Source: Actinoallomurus spadix (lineage in GTDB: Bacteria; Actinomycetota; Actinomycetes; Streptosporangiales; Streptosporangiaceae). From it: a DNA stretch of 64,000 bases. Below, piece after piece: positions 16,513 to 24,478 of this stretch. The stretch is from contig NZ_JAMXMX010000016.1 of assembly GCF_024055725.1 (NCBI RefSeq), positions 62,001-126,000 of the forward strand, given 5' to 3'. The first letter of the stretch is position 1; every line of letters starts with the position of its first letter. The notes beneath the pieces were generated by a model, which saw only the letters and a program-made list of their open reading frames with translations, was not told where the DNA came from and did not search any database. The position numbers were made by a program, and so were the translations under genes.

Positions 16513-18044
16513 AGGTGAGCGTGGTCGTGCCGGTGTACAACACCGGCGACGACCTGTCCCGGTGCGTCGAGTCCGTCCTCGGCCAGACCCTCGACGACTA
16601 CGAGGTGATCTTCGCGGACGACGGGTCCGACGACGGCACCGAGAAGCGCCTCGACGAGCTGGCCGCCGAGCACGACCGCGTCCGGGTCGTCCACCTCCCG
16701 CCCAGCGGTGGTCCCGGCGGCCCGCGCAACGCCGGCATCGACACGGCCCGCGGCGACTACGTCTACTTCCTCGATGACGACGACTGGCTGGGGCCCGAGG
16801 CGCTCGAGCGCATGCACGCGATGGCGGTTCGCAACGACTCCGACATCGTGATCGGCAAGATGGTCGGCCACGGCCGTACGGTGCCCCGCGCGATGTTCCG
16901 GCGCTCGCGCGACCGCGCCGATGTGCTCGGCGACGCGCTGTACGGCATCCTCACGCCGCACAAGCTGTTCCGCCGGTCGTTCCTCGACGCCCACCGGCTC
17001 CGGTTCCCGGAGGGACCGGTGCGGCTGGAGGATCACCGGTTCGTCCTCAAGGCGTACTTCCGGGCCGGCGTCATCTCGGTGCTCGCCGACTATCCGTGCT
17101 GCCACTGGGTCCGGCGCCCTGGCAGCTACTCCCGTACCCTGCCCGACCCCGTGCACTACTACGGCGCGTTGCGGGAGGTCCTCGACATCGTCGACGAGCA
17201 CGTCGTGCCCGGTCCCGACCGCGCGCGCTACTACGCGCACTGGTACCGCGGGAAGATCCTCAAGCGGCTCGGGGAGAAGAGCCTCCTGGACGCTCCGCCG
17301 GACTACCGCCGCGCCGTCTATGACGAGGCCCGGCGGCTGGTGACCGAGCGCTTCGGTGAGGGCGTCGACCGGTCGCTGCCGCTCCGGATGCGCGTCCGCG
17401 CCGCGCTCTTGCGCGCCGACGCGTACGACGACCTGTGCGCCCTCCTCGAAACGGAACGCGGCGTCACCCTCGCCACGGCCGTGGACGGCCTGCGCTGGGA
17501 CGGCACCCGGCTCGTCGTGCGGTTCACCGCCCGTCTCGTCCACGCCGACGGCACGCCGTTCGCCGTACGCGACGGCCGGTGGCGGCCGCACGTGCCGCTG
17601 CCCGTTCCCGCCGAGGTGCTCGACGCCGCCGCCGAGGGGCGCCGTCTCGACCTCTACGTCCGGCGCCGGGCGGACTCGGCCGACCATCTCCTGCCGGTGA
17701 CGGTCACGTCGTCCGAGCCGTTCGCGATGTCCGGCGAGGCCGTGGTCGACCCTGACGCGGGCCCGGAGCTGACGCCCGGTGTCTGGGACTTCGTCGCGCG
17801 GCTGGACACCGGCGGATGGACCGTCGAGCGGCGTCTGGAGGGCGGCGAGAAGACGGACCGCCGCGGCCGCCTGGCACCGTACCGCACGGAGAAGGGCAGG
17901 CTGAGCGTTCGCGTCCGCGCGGCCGGGGACGAAGCCGCCGAGCCACGGGGGAGGAAAGGCGCCGGTTCTCAGGGCACGCTGCTGCGGCGTGCGATCAAGA
18001 GGATCCCCGGCGCCCGGCAGGCCGTCCGCCGCCTGCGCGCCTGA
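16509..18044 (+). CDS. Family 2 glycosyltransferase with long C-terminal region
   Basis: 511 residues. The N-terminal GT-A domain opens MKVSVVVPVYNTGDDLSRCV and has the nucleotide-binding EVIFADDGSDDGT and the metal-binding DXD-like VYFLDDDDWLGPEALERMHA. Residues about 225-510 are an extended region of beta-rich character (VRFTARLVHADGTPFAVRDG, PELTPGVWDFVARLDTGGW), a layout shared with teichoic-acid-type and capsular GT2 enzymes. It probably adds sugars to a wall polymer at the inner membrane face. The GTG start overlaps the Nudix stop by 4 bases. Acceptor and donor unknown. Confidence 0.87.
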   Translation: MKVSVVVPVYNTGDDLSRCVESVLGQTLDDYEVIFADDGSDDGTEKRLDELAAEHDRVRVVHLPPSGGPGGPRNAGIDTARGDYVYFLDDDDWLGPEALERMHAMAVRNDSDIVIGKMVGHGRTVPRAMFRRSRDRADVLGDALYGILTPHKLFRRSFLDAHRLRFPEGPVRLEDHRFVLKAYFRAGVISVLADYPCCHWVRRPGSYSRTLPDPVHYYGALREVLDIVDEHVVPGPDRARYYAHWYRGKILKRLGEKSLLDAPPDYRRAVYDEARRLVTERFGEGVDRSLPLRMRVRAALLRADAYDDLCALLETERGVTLATAVDGLRWDGTRLVVRFTARLVHADGTPFAVRDGRWRPHVPLPVPAEVLDAAAEGRRLDLYVRRRADSADHLLPVTVTSSEPFAMSGEAVVDPDAGPELTPGVWDFVARLDTGGWTVERRLEGGEKTDRRGRLAPYRTEKGRLSVRVRAAGDEAAEPRGRKGAGSQGTLLRRAIKRIPGARQAVRRLRA

Positions 18045-18106
18045 TCGTGAGCGATTCCACCGCTCGGCGGGCACGGCACCGGCCGCTGTTGTATCGTCTC
18101 GTGATC

Positions 18107-18553
18107 ATGACGAGATCGGTGCGAGTGTTCGCGGCGGCCGGCGCGGTGGCCGCCCTGCTGCTGAGCGGGGCGTGCTCGGGCGCCAAGCCCAAGGCCGCGG
18201 CGGCGGACTCCGGGAAGGTCGTGACGACGCCGGTCGTCCTGATCAAGAAGTACGACGCCGCCTCGGGCGCCCTGGAGTACCAGGGCACGAAGAAGGTCCA
18301 GGAGCCCGACGAGGCCATCGAGCCGTCCGGTCCCGTGCAGACCGCCACCGTCGCCAAGGACGCCACCGTGCTCGGCGCGGTGAACATCTGCTCCGGCGAG
18401 GACGCGACGGTGGACGACAAGACCGGTGTCGGCGTCAAGCCCTGCACGCTGCGGCAACTCGAAGCCGCCGTCAAGGACGGCGCGCAGGTCGACGCCTACC
18501 TGACGATGAAGGGCCGCACCGTCACGAAGGTCGCCGAGGTCTACCACCCCTGA
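18107..18553 (+). CDS. Small secreted protein or lipoprotein
   Basis: 148 residues. MTRSVRVFAAAGAVAALLLS-GACSG is a signal peptide with a lipobox-like LSGAC and probable lipidated Cys. The rest is a soluble domain rich in Lys, Asp and Val (KVVTTPVVLIKKYDAASGAL, VAKDATVLGAVNICSGEDAT) ending VTKVAEVYHP, with two further Cys in the middle (NICSG, VKPCTL). I do not recognise the family. It converges with the MurA gene across a short GC hairpin. ATG at 18107 is chosen; GTG at 18101 is also in frame. Confidence 0.75.
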   Translation: MTRSVRVFAAAGAVAALLLSGACSGAKPKAAAADSGKVVTTPVVLIKKYDAASGALEYQGTKKVQEPDEAIEPSGPVQTATVAKDATVLGAVNICSGEDATVDDKTGVGVKPCTLRQLEAAVKDGAQVDAYLTMKGRTVTKVAEVYHP

Positions 18554-18565
18554 TTCCGGAGGCCG

Positions 18566-18595
18566 CCGCGGCGTGACCCGCGACGGCCGCCGCGG
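18566..18595. terminator. GC-rich hairpin between convergent genes
   Basis: CCGCGGCG and CGCCGCGG pair over 8 bases around a 14-base loop between the lipoprotein gene and murA. There is no T-tract, so the call is tentative. Confidence 0.4.
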
Positions 18596-18599
18596 GCGC

Positions 18600-19907
18600 T
18601 CAGACGGCGACGGCCTCCAGCTTGAGACCGAGGGACGCGAACTGCTCGGCCGGGCGGTGATAGCCCCGCTCGATGTGGTGCACGCCGCGCAGGGTGGACG
18701 TGCCGTCGGCCACGGACGCCGCCAGGACGGCCGAGAACCCGGCGCGTACGTCGGGCATGGTGACGTCGGCGCCGGTCAGCTTCGACACCCCGCGCACGAC
18801 CGCCGAGTGCACCGAGTTGCTGTCGTGGAACCGGCAGGCGGGGCCGCCGAGGCAGGCGTTGAAGACCTCGATCTCGCACCCCATCTTCTTCAGCGCGGGA
18901 ACGTAAACCAGGCGGTTCTCGAACACCGTCTCGTGGAGCACCGACATGCCCTCGGCCTGCGTGAACAGCACCATGAGCGGCTGCTGCCAGTCGGTCATGT
19001 AGCCCGGGTGGGTGTCGGTGTGCACGGCGGCCGGGCGCAGCCCGTCCGGAGCGGACGCGGTGATCCACTCGTCGGTGATCTCGAAGCGGGCGCCCATCCG
19101 GGCCAGCGTGGTGATCGCGGTGACGAGGCGGTCCTGCGAGCAGCCGTGCACGCGGACCTCACCGCGGGTGATGAGGCCGGCGACGAGGTAGGAGAACGCC
19201 TCCAGGCGGTCGCCGGCGAGCCGCGTCGACGCGCCCTTCAGCCGGTCGACGCCCTCGATCACGATGCGGCGGTCGGGGCTCAGCTCGATGTGCGCGCCCA
19301 TGCGCTGCAGGAACAACGCGAGCTCGACGACCTCGGGCTCCATCGCCGCGCCCCGCAGCACGGTCTTGCCCTCCGCCAGCACCGCGGTCATCAGGACGGT
19401 CTCGGTGGCGCCGACGCTGGGGTAGGGCAGGTCGATCCGCGCGCCGTACAGGCGGCTCGCGCGGGCGGCGATGCCGGTGTCGCCGACCTCCACCTCCGCG
19501 CCCATCGCGCGCAGGGCGTCGACGTGGAAGTCGACGGGCCGGCGGCCGATCGGGTCACCGCCCACCAGGGGCACGAACGCCTCGCCGGTGAGGTGCAGCA
19601 GCGGGCCGACCATGAGGATGGGGATGCGGTTGAGCCCGGTGAACGCCCGGGGCACGCGCGGCTCGGTCACCGCTCCCGGCGAGATCGTGATGTCGGGGCC
19701 GTCGCGTTCGACGGTGTGTCCCAGGGCCTCCAGCATCGCGCCGGTGATCTCCACGTCGCCCACCTCGGGGGCGTTGCGGATCGTGCTCTCTCCCTCGGCT
19801 AGCATCGCCGCCACCATGTGCTTGGTGACGGCGTTCTTCGACCCGCGCACGTGGATGTCGCCGCGCAGCGGTCCCGAGGGTTCTACCTTCCATGCCTCTT
19901 CAGCCAC
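18600..19907 (-). CDS. murA: UDP-GlcNAc 1-carboxyvinyltransferase (MurA)
   Basis: 435-residue EPT-fold enzyme for the first committed step of peptidoglycan synthesis, transferring enolpyruvate from PEP to UDP-GlcNAc. The substrate Lys/Asn are in VRGSKNAVTKHMVAAMLAEG. The loop that carries the catalytic Cys in E. coli (C115) reads LVGGDPIGRRPVDFH here, with Asp118 in that place. The same substitution in mycobacterial and chlamydial MurA makes the enzyme insensitive to fosfomycin. GTG at 19907 (MAEEAWKVEP) is chosen by family length; the frame is open to 19952. It stands alone, divergent from the LLM oxidoreductase. A second MurA elsewhere in the genome cannot be excluded. Confidence 0.9.
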   Translation of the reverse strand: MAEEAWKVEPSGPLRGDIHVRGSKNAVTKHMVAAMLAEGESTIRNAPEVGDVEITGAMLEALGHTVERDGPDITISPGAVTEPRVPRAFTGLNRIPILMVGPLLHLTGEAFVPLVGGDPIGRRPVDFHVDALRAMGAEVEVGDTGIAARASRLYGARIDLPYPSVGATETVLMTAVLAEGKTVLRGAAMEPEVVELALFLQRMGAHIELSPDRRIVIEGVDRLKGASTRLAGDRLEAFSYLVAGLITRGEVRVHGCSQDRLVTAITTLARMGARFEITDEWITASAPDGLRPAAVHTDTHPGYMTDWQQPLMVLFTQAEGMSVLHETVFENRLVYVPALKKMGCEIEVFNACLGGPACRFHDSNSVHSAVVRGVSKLTGADVTMPDVRAGFSAVLAASVADGTSTLRGVHHIERGYHRPAEQFASLGLKLEAVAV

Positions 19908-19990
19908 GGCGACCACTGTACGGGGCGTTCGTACCGCGTCCACGCCGCCCACCCGTGGTGCGGCCCCGTGTCGCCGGGCCCTCTGGTTCG

Positions 19991-20968
19991 ATGAACGTCA
20001 TGGACACGAGCGTCGTTATCGGAAACTGGCCCGACCGCCCGCCGGAAGAGGCCCTGCACACGGCGGCGATCGCCGACCGGTTGCGGTTCGGGGAACTCTG
20101 GATCGGCGAGACGGACACGTGGGACGCGTTCGCCCTGGCGTCGGCGATCGGCCTGGCCACGGACCGGATCGAGATGACCGTCGGCCCGCTCTCCGTGACC
20201 GTCCGCGACCCGATGATGATCGCGATGGGGGCCGCGTCGGTCGCCGCCCTCACCCGCAGGCGGATCGGGGTGGCGCTCGGCACGTCGAGTCCGCGGGTGG
20301 CGGAGCGGTGGCACGGCCGCTCCCCGGAGGGCTCGGCGACCGCCCTGGAGGAGAGCGCGCGTGCCGTCCGCGGCCTGCTGGCGGGCAAGCGGGTCGACCT
20401 GGACGGTGAGGTCGTGCGGACCCACGGGTTCCGGCTCAGGCTGGCACCGCCCGGCGGCCCGCTCAGCGTGGCGGCCCTCGGCGACGGCGCGGTGCGCACG
20501 GCGGCCCGGCACGCGGACCGGATGGTGGCCGACATGGTGTCCCCGCCGGTCGCCGCAGGCCTGCGGGCGAAGCTGGACGAGGCGGCGGGCGAGGCCGGGC
20601 GCCGCGCGCCCCGGCTCGTCGCGCGGCTGCCCGCGGCCGTCGACCCGACGCCCGAGTCGTACGCCCAGTTGATGTGGAGCATCGTCCCGTACCTCGGGCT
20701 CGCCGAGTACGCCGAGACGTTCGGCGGCGTCGGGCTGGGCGACGCGGTGGAGATGGCCCGCGCCGGAGCCGAGCCGAAGGAACTGCTGACCGCGCTGCCC
20801 TTCGACGTCGCGGCCAGGGTGGGGCTGGTGGGCGCCGCCGGCGAGGTGCGGGCGCGCCTGCGGGAGTACGCCGACGCCGGCGTGGACGAGGTCGCGGTCG
20901 TTCCGGCGACGGGCGGCGACCCGGGAGGCGAGCGCACGCTCACCGCGATCCGGGAGCTCGTACGGTAA
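19991..20968 (+). CDS. LLM-class (F420-dependent family) oxidoreductase
   Basis: 325-residue luciferase-like TIM barrel. Recognisable parts are FGELWIGETDTWDAFALASA near the N-terminus, the strand/turn TDRIEMTVGPLSVTVRDPMM, RIGVALGTSSPRVAERWHGR, and the C-terminal YADAGVDEVAVVPATGG. Members in actinobacteria use coenzyme F420 or FMN for hydride transfer; substrate not predictable. Two nearby ATGs (19991 and 20000) are both possible. No operon partner. Length is typical. Confidence 0.85.
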   Translation: MNVMDTSVVIGNWPDRPPEEALHTAAIADRLRFGELWIGETDTWDAFALASAIGLATDRIEMTVGPLSVTVRDPMMIAMGAASVAALTRRRIGVALGTSSPRVAERWHGRSPEGSATALEESARAVRGLLAGKRVDLDGEVVRTHGFRLRLAPPGGPLSVAALGDGAVRTAARHADRMVADMVSPPVAAGLRAKLDEAAGEAGRRAPRLVARLPAAVDPTPESYAQLMWSIVPYLGLAEYAETFGGVGLGDAVEMARAGAEPKELLTALPFDVAARVGLVGAAGEVRARLREYADAGVDEVAVVPATGGDPGGERTLTAIRELVR

Positions 20969-21254
20969 CCGGCCGCGGACGTGGGCCCTGCCTGGCCGAT
21001 GCGTGCGCGTCTCCGGAGGAGACGGCCGCATCGGCGGCCGGCGTACCGAAGCGGGCGTGGAGGTGGCCGGCGCGCCGGCGCGCACCCGGAGAGGACCTGA
21101 AGGGGGCCGGCGCGGCGGAGCGCGCCCGGAGCGGGTGACCGATATGCCCATTGCCGCGGGCCGCATCCCGTGGGATATTCCGAAAAAGGCGTTGCCCGCG
21201 GTGCCACCGTTGAATCATGCTATTCCCGTTTTCGGGGAAGAAAGGGGGGAGAGG
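20969..21254. other. Intergenic region before a small candidate gene
   Basis: The first 170 bases are GC-rich with no credible reading frame. The last 100 (about 21140-21250) are clearly AT-richer and look like a promoter and leader for the small gene at 21255. No RNA family was recognised. Confidence 0.5.
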
Positions 21255-21440
21255 ATGCACGACCACATCGAGTCGGCGGACGAGACGCCGAGCGACGCAC
21301 CGGCCGCGCACACCCCGCCGGAGCGGCGCTCACGCATGTCCACCGAGGTTCTGGCCTGTGGTGACCCGGTCGAGTACGGCCCGGACCGGCACCGCAGACA
21401 CGATCGAATAGCCGACGGAGACCACCGTCAGGGCGAATGA
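21255..21440 (+). CDS. Small hydrophilic protein, unknown
   Basis: 61 residues, MHDHIESADETPSDAPAAHT at the start and HRRHDRIADGDHRQGE at the end, rich in His, Asp, Glu and Arg. Support comes from a very strong purine-rich ribosome site (AAAGGGGGGAGAGG) directly before the ATG, an AT-rich upstream region and a hairpin pair right at its end: the stop codon lies in the loop of CAGGGCG-AATGA-CGCCCTG. I know no family for it. It could be a genuine small protein or a leader peptide of the HNH gene. Confidence 0.4.
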   Translation: MHDHIESADETPSDAPAAHTPPERRSRMSTEVLACGDPVEYGPDRHRRHDRIADGDHRQGE

Positions 21441-21489
21441 CGCCCTGACACGACGTCGGCCGCCTCCGGAGCTCCGGGAGCGGCCTTTT
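21428..21489 (+). terminator. Double hairpin with T-run
   Basis: The first hairpin TCAGGGCG/CGCCCTGA (21428-21448) has the small gene's TGA in its loop. The second (21458-21485, GGCCGC...GCGGCC with core CCGGAGCTCCGG) is followed by TTTT at 21486. This is the clearest intrinsic terminator in the window. It is 20 bases upstream of the HNH start, so attenuation of that gene is also possible. Confidence 0.7.
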
Positions 21490-21509
21490 CATTCGATAGG
21501 GGATTTTCG

Positions 21510-21947
21510 GTGTACGTACTCGTGCTGAACGCGTCGTACGAGCCGCTGCACAAGGTCGACGTGCGGCACGCCGTACGGATGCTCGTACGCGGCGTCGCGG
21601 TGGTCGAGGAGGCGGTCGAGGGCCGGCGGATCGGTCACTTCCCGTTACCGCGGGTGCTGCGGCTCGTCCGCTATGTCACGATGCGGTGGCGGCACGGCCA
21701 TCGCCCGGCGTGGGGCAAGCGGGGGCTCCGGCGTCGGGACCGCGGGCTGTGCGCCTACTGCGGCGGGCGCGGGAACACGGTGGACCACATCTTCCCGCAG
21801 TCGCGCGGCGGCGGGTCGACCTGGGAGAACACCGTCCTGGCGTGCGGCCCGTGCAACAATCGCAAGCGCGACCGCACGCCGGAGGAGGCGGGGATGCGGC
21901 TGCTGATCGAGCCGCGCGTCCCCCTGTGGAGCGAGCTCCTGCCGTGA
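21510..21947 (+). CDS. HNH endonuclease family protein
   Basis: 145 residues. The N-terminal half (MYVLVLNASYEPLHKVDVRH, RMLVRGVAVVEE) is the conserved front of the actinobacterial HNH proteins related to phage-type nucleases. The HNH core has C81-x2-C84 (LCAYCGGRG), catalytic D92-H93 (VDHIFPQSRGG) and C112-x2-C115 (ACGPCNNRKRDRTPEEAG), so zinc-binding and catalytic residues are intact. Cellular role unknown; copies are core genes in many actinobacteria rather than restriction genes. A GTG start at 21510 follows a terminator-like hairpin. Confidence 0.87.
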   Translation: MYVLVLNASYEPLHKVDVRHAVRMLVRGVAVVEEAVEGRRIGHFPLPRVLRLVRYVTMRWRHGHRPAWGKRGLRRRDRGLCAYCGGRGNTVDHIFPQSRGGGSTWENTVLACGPCNNRKRDRTPEEAGMRLLIEPRVPLWSELLP

Positions 21948-21958
21948 GACCGGACGCG

Positions 21959-22360
21959 TCAGACGCGTTCGAGCACCACGACGGGGATATCCCGTGAGGT
22001 CTTCTGCTGGTACTCGTCGTACGCAGGCCAGGTGGCGGTCATCTTCCGCCACAGGCCGGGCTTCTCCTCCGGGGTGGCCGTGCGGGCGCGCGCGGTGAAC
22101 CTGTCACCGCGCACCTGCACGGTCACCTCCGGGTCGGCCTGGAGGTTGAGGTACCACAGCGGAGGCTCGTCCGCGCCGCCCTTGGACGCGACGACGAGAT
22201 AGTCGTCGCCGTTCTTCTGGTAGATCAGCGGGGTCGTACGCCGCCGGCCGGTCTTGCGGCCGGTGGTCGTCAGGAGCAGCGTGACCGTGCCCTGCCAGTC
22301 ATGGCCCTCCGCCCCGTCGGTCTCGACGTAGCGGCGTACGTGCTCTTCACCGAACAGCAT
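21959..22360 (-). CDS. Deazaflavin-dependent nitroreductase family protein
   Basis: 133 residues with the split-barrel fold of the Ddn/F420-binding family: LLLTTTGRKTGRRRTTPLIY, GDDYLVVASKGGADEPPLWY, LNLQADPEVTVQVRGDRF and WPAYDEYQQKTSRDIPVVVL. The family uses reduced F420 for hydride transfer to quinones or nitro compounds (mycobacterial Ddn activates pretomanid). ATG at 22360 is chosen by family start and GGGTGA upstream. It lies downstream of the class II aldolase on the same strand with a hairpin between, so it may be a separate unit. Confidence 0.88.
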   Translation of the reverse strand: MLFGEEHVRRYVETDGAEGHDWQGTVTLLLTTTGRKTGRRRTTPLIYQKNGDDYLVVASKGGADEPPLWYLNLQADPEVTVQVRGDRFTARARTATPEEKPGLWRKMTATWPAYDEYQQKTSRDIPVVVLERV

Positions 22361-22421
22361 CGGGGTCACCCTTCCAGTCGTATGCCTACGGAACTGGAAA
22401 TGGCCGCCCCCTGCGGATATT

Positions 22422-22446
22422 CCGGCGGCGCGGGCCGCGCCGCCGG
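22422..22446 (-). terminator. GC hairpin after class II aldolase gene
   Basis: CCGGCGGCGCG, loop GGC, CGCGCCGCCGG: 11 perfect pairs 13 bases beyond the aldolase stop. No T-tract. Confidence 0.5.
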
Positions 22447-22458
22447 GCCGGCCGATCG

Positions 22459-23250
22459 TCACTCGAACAGGTCGGGCTGTTCGCGGACGATCTGGTCGTA
22501 CAGCGGCTGGTAGTTGATCCACGCCACGAGGTCGTTGCCGAGCTGGTCGTGGGTGAGCTTGGCGTTCTCCTGGGAGATGTGCACCACCCGGCCGGCGGCC
22601 TTGGCGAGCAGCTGGACCTGGCAGGAGCGCTCCATCGTGATGAACCACCAGGCGGCGGCGTCGACCGTGTCCCCGACCGTGACCAGGCCGTGGTTGCGCA
22701 GGATCACGGCCTTCCGGTCGCCGAGGGTCGTGGCGATGCGCCGGCCCTCCTCCAGGTCGGTCACCACGCCGGTGTAGTCGTCGAACAGGGCGTGGTCCTC
22801 GTAGAACGCGCACACGTCCTGCGTGATCGGCTCCAGCAACTCGCCGAGGGCCGACAGCGCCCGGCCGTGCACGGAGTGGCTGTGCGCGGCGGCCACGACG
22901 TCGGGCCGCGCCTGGTGGATCTGGGAGTGGATGGCGAACGCCGCCTCGTTGACGGGGTAGCGGCCCTGGACGACCTTGCCCTCGTGGTTCACGAGGATGA
23001 GGTCGCTCACCCGGATGTGCTTGAACGACATCCCGAACGGGTTCACCCAGAAGTGGTCGGTCAGCTCGGGGTCGCGCGCGGTGATGTGCCCGGCGACACC
23101 CTCCTCGAAGCCGAACTTGCCGAACAGCCGCAGCGCCGCCGCGAGCCGCTCCTTGCGATGCCGCCGCTCCTCCTCGACCGTCTCGAACGTCGGCGGCAGG
23201 TTGAAGATCAGCTCTTGCGGGGGCAGTTTGTCCAGGAACTCGTCTGCCAT
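22459..23250 (-). CDS. Class II aldolase/adducin family protein
   Basis: 263 residues. The domain runs from about 30 to 240, with phosphate-binding AGHITARDPELTDHFWVNPF, zinc ligands in VAAAHSHSVHGRALSAL and RNHGLVTVGDTVDAAAWWF. All three metal His are visible. Members split or epimerise sugar phosphates (fuculose-1-P aldolase, ribulose-5-P epimerase) or act on other substrates; the long form with the N-terminal PTFETVEEERRHRKERLAAA is common in actinobacteria with unknown substrate. It diverges from a PucR regulator 109 bases away, which may control it. Confidence 0.88.
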   Translation of the reverse strand: MADEFLDKLPPQELIFNLPPTFETVEEERRHRKERLAAALRLFGKFGFEEGVAGHITARDPELTDHFWVNPFGMSFKHIRVSDLILVNHEGKVVQGRYPVNEAAFAIHSQIHQARPDVVAAAHSHSVHGRALSALGELLEPITQDVCAFYEDHALFDDYTGVVTDLEEGRRIATTLGDRKAVILRNHGLVTVGDTVDAAAWWFITMERSCQVQLLAKAAGRVVHISQENAKLTHDQLGNDLVAWINYQPLYDQIVREQPDLFE

Positions 23251-23359
23251 GGGGTTGACTCCTTCGCCGGTTGTCTCCTAATACCAAACCTGATCCGATG
23301 ACGCCTCGCATAGCCGTGCCGGCGCCAAGGAAGCTTGCGGTGATTATCCGAAGGGGCCA

Positions 23360-24478
23360 ATGGACCGGTTCAGCGAGCTGTTGAGAGACGACGACGGAGC
23401 GATCGCGGACGCCGCCGTGCGGGCCGCCCGGGTGCACTCCGCCCCGGTCGCGGCCCTCCCGGAGGACGAGGTCCGCCGGCACGTACGGGCGGTGGTGCGG
23501 GCCGCGATCGGCGCGATCACGGCGGGGGGAGAGCTGGCCGAGACGGACCTGCGGGCCGCCGGGCGGCTCGGCGCCGACCGCGCGCGCCAGGGTGTGCCGG
23601 TCGCCGCGCTCCTCGACGGGTTCCAGGCCGGGCGGGCACTGATCGTGCGCACGGTCGTCGAACGCGGCCGCGCCGCGGGGCTGCCCGCCGACGACCTCCT
23701 CGAGGGGATGATCCGGATCGACGCGGTCACCACGGCGCTGGAGCACCGCATGGTCCACGCGCACCGGATCGCCGAGATGGAGATGGCGCGGACGACGCGC
23801 GACGCGCACGCGCAGGTGCTGCGGCGCGTGCTGCACGGCGAGGGCGGTGACCTCGCGCCGCTCGACGCCGCGCGCGCCTACCACTGCCTGGCCGGCGACG
23901 TCGCCGACCCGCGCACGGCCGTGTCCCTGGAGCGGCGGCTCACCGGTGGCCTGTGCGGGCTGGTCGACGGCCGCCTCGCCGCGCTCGTGCCGCGGCTGCC
24001 GGACCTGCCACCCGGCACGCCGCTGCTGGTCGCGTCCCCGGCGGTGCCCCTGGCCGACATCCCCGCGATGTACGCGCTCTGCCGGGCGGCGCTGGGCGCG
24101 GTCGACGGGGAACACGGCCTGCACCGGCTGCCCGACCTCGCTCTCGCGGTGGCGACCTCGGGCGCGCCGGACCTCGGGCGGCTGCTGGCCGACACCCTCC
24201 TCGACCGGCTGGATCCGCGCGATGACTTCCACCGGCAACTCGCCGAGACCGCCCTGGCCTACCTCGACAACGACAAGCGGATCGAGCCGACGGCCGGGGC
24301 CCTGCACGTCCACCCGAACACCGTGAAGTACCGCGTGCGGCGATTCGGCGACATCACCGGCCGGTGCCTGGTGCCGCCGACCGGCGGGGCGGTCGCCCAC
24401 TCCGCGCACTGGTGGTGGGCACTGCGCACCTGGCTGGGCCCGGCTAGCGATCGCCCTCCAGGGCCACCGCGGCGCTGA
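23360..24478 (+). CDS. PucR-family transcriptional regulator
   Basis: 372 residues. There is no N-terminal PucR purine-sensor domain. The middle holds a GGDEF-like/RsbR-like alpha-helical region (GRLGADRARQGVPVAALLDG, FQAGRALIVRTVVERGRAAG), and the C-terminus has the HTH_30 domain: FHRQLAETALAYLDNDKRIE, LHVHPNTVKYRVRRFGDITG. That arrangement is common in actinobacterial PucR-like activators. The start is at 23360. Its last 35 bases overlap the convergent LysE gene. The divergent aldolase gene is a likely target. Confidence 0.85.
   Translation: MDRFSELLRDDDGAIADAAVRAARVHSAPVAALPEDEVRRHVRAVVRAAIGAITAGGELAETDLRAAGRLGADRARQGVPVAALLDGFQAGRALIVRTVVERGRAAGLPADDLLEGMIRIDAVTTALEHRMVHAHRIAEMEMARTTRDAHAQVLRRVLHGEGGDLAPLDAARAYHCLAGDVADPRTAVSLERRLTGGLCGLVDGRLAALVPRLPDLPPGTPLLVASPAVPLADIPAMYALCRAALGAVDGEHGLHRLPDLALAVATSGAPDLGRLLADTLLDRLDPRDDFHRQLAETALAYLDNDKRIEPTAGALHVHPNTVKYRVRRFGDITGRCLVPPTGGAVAHSAHWWWALRTWLGPASDRPPGPPRR

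Noticed and set aside
21959-24409. 816-codon minus-strand frame
   Set aside because: Only the final 133 codons (nitroreductase-like) are real; the remainder is antisense to PucR and out of frame with the class II aldolase gene.
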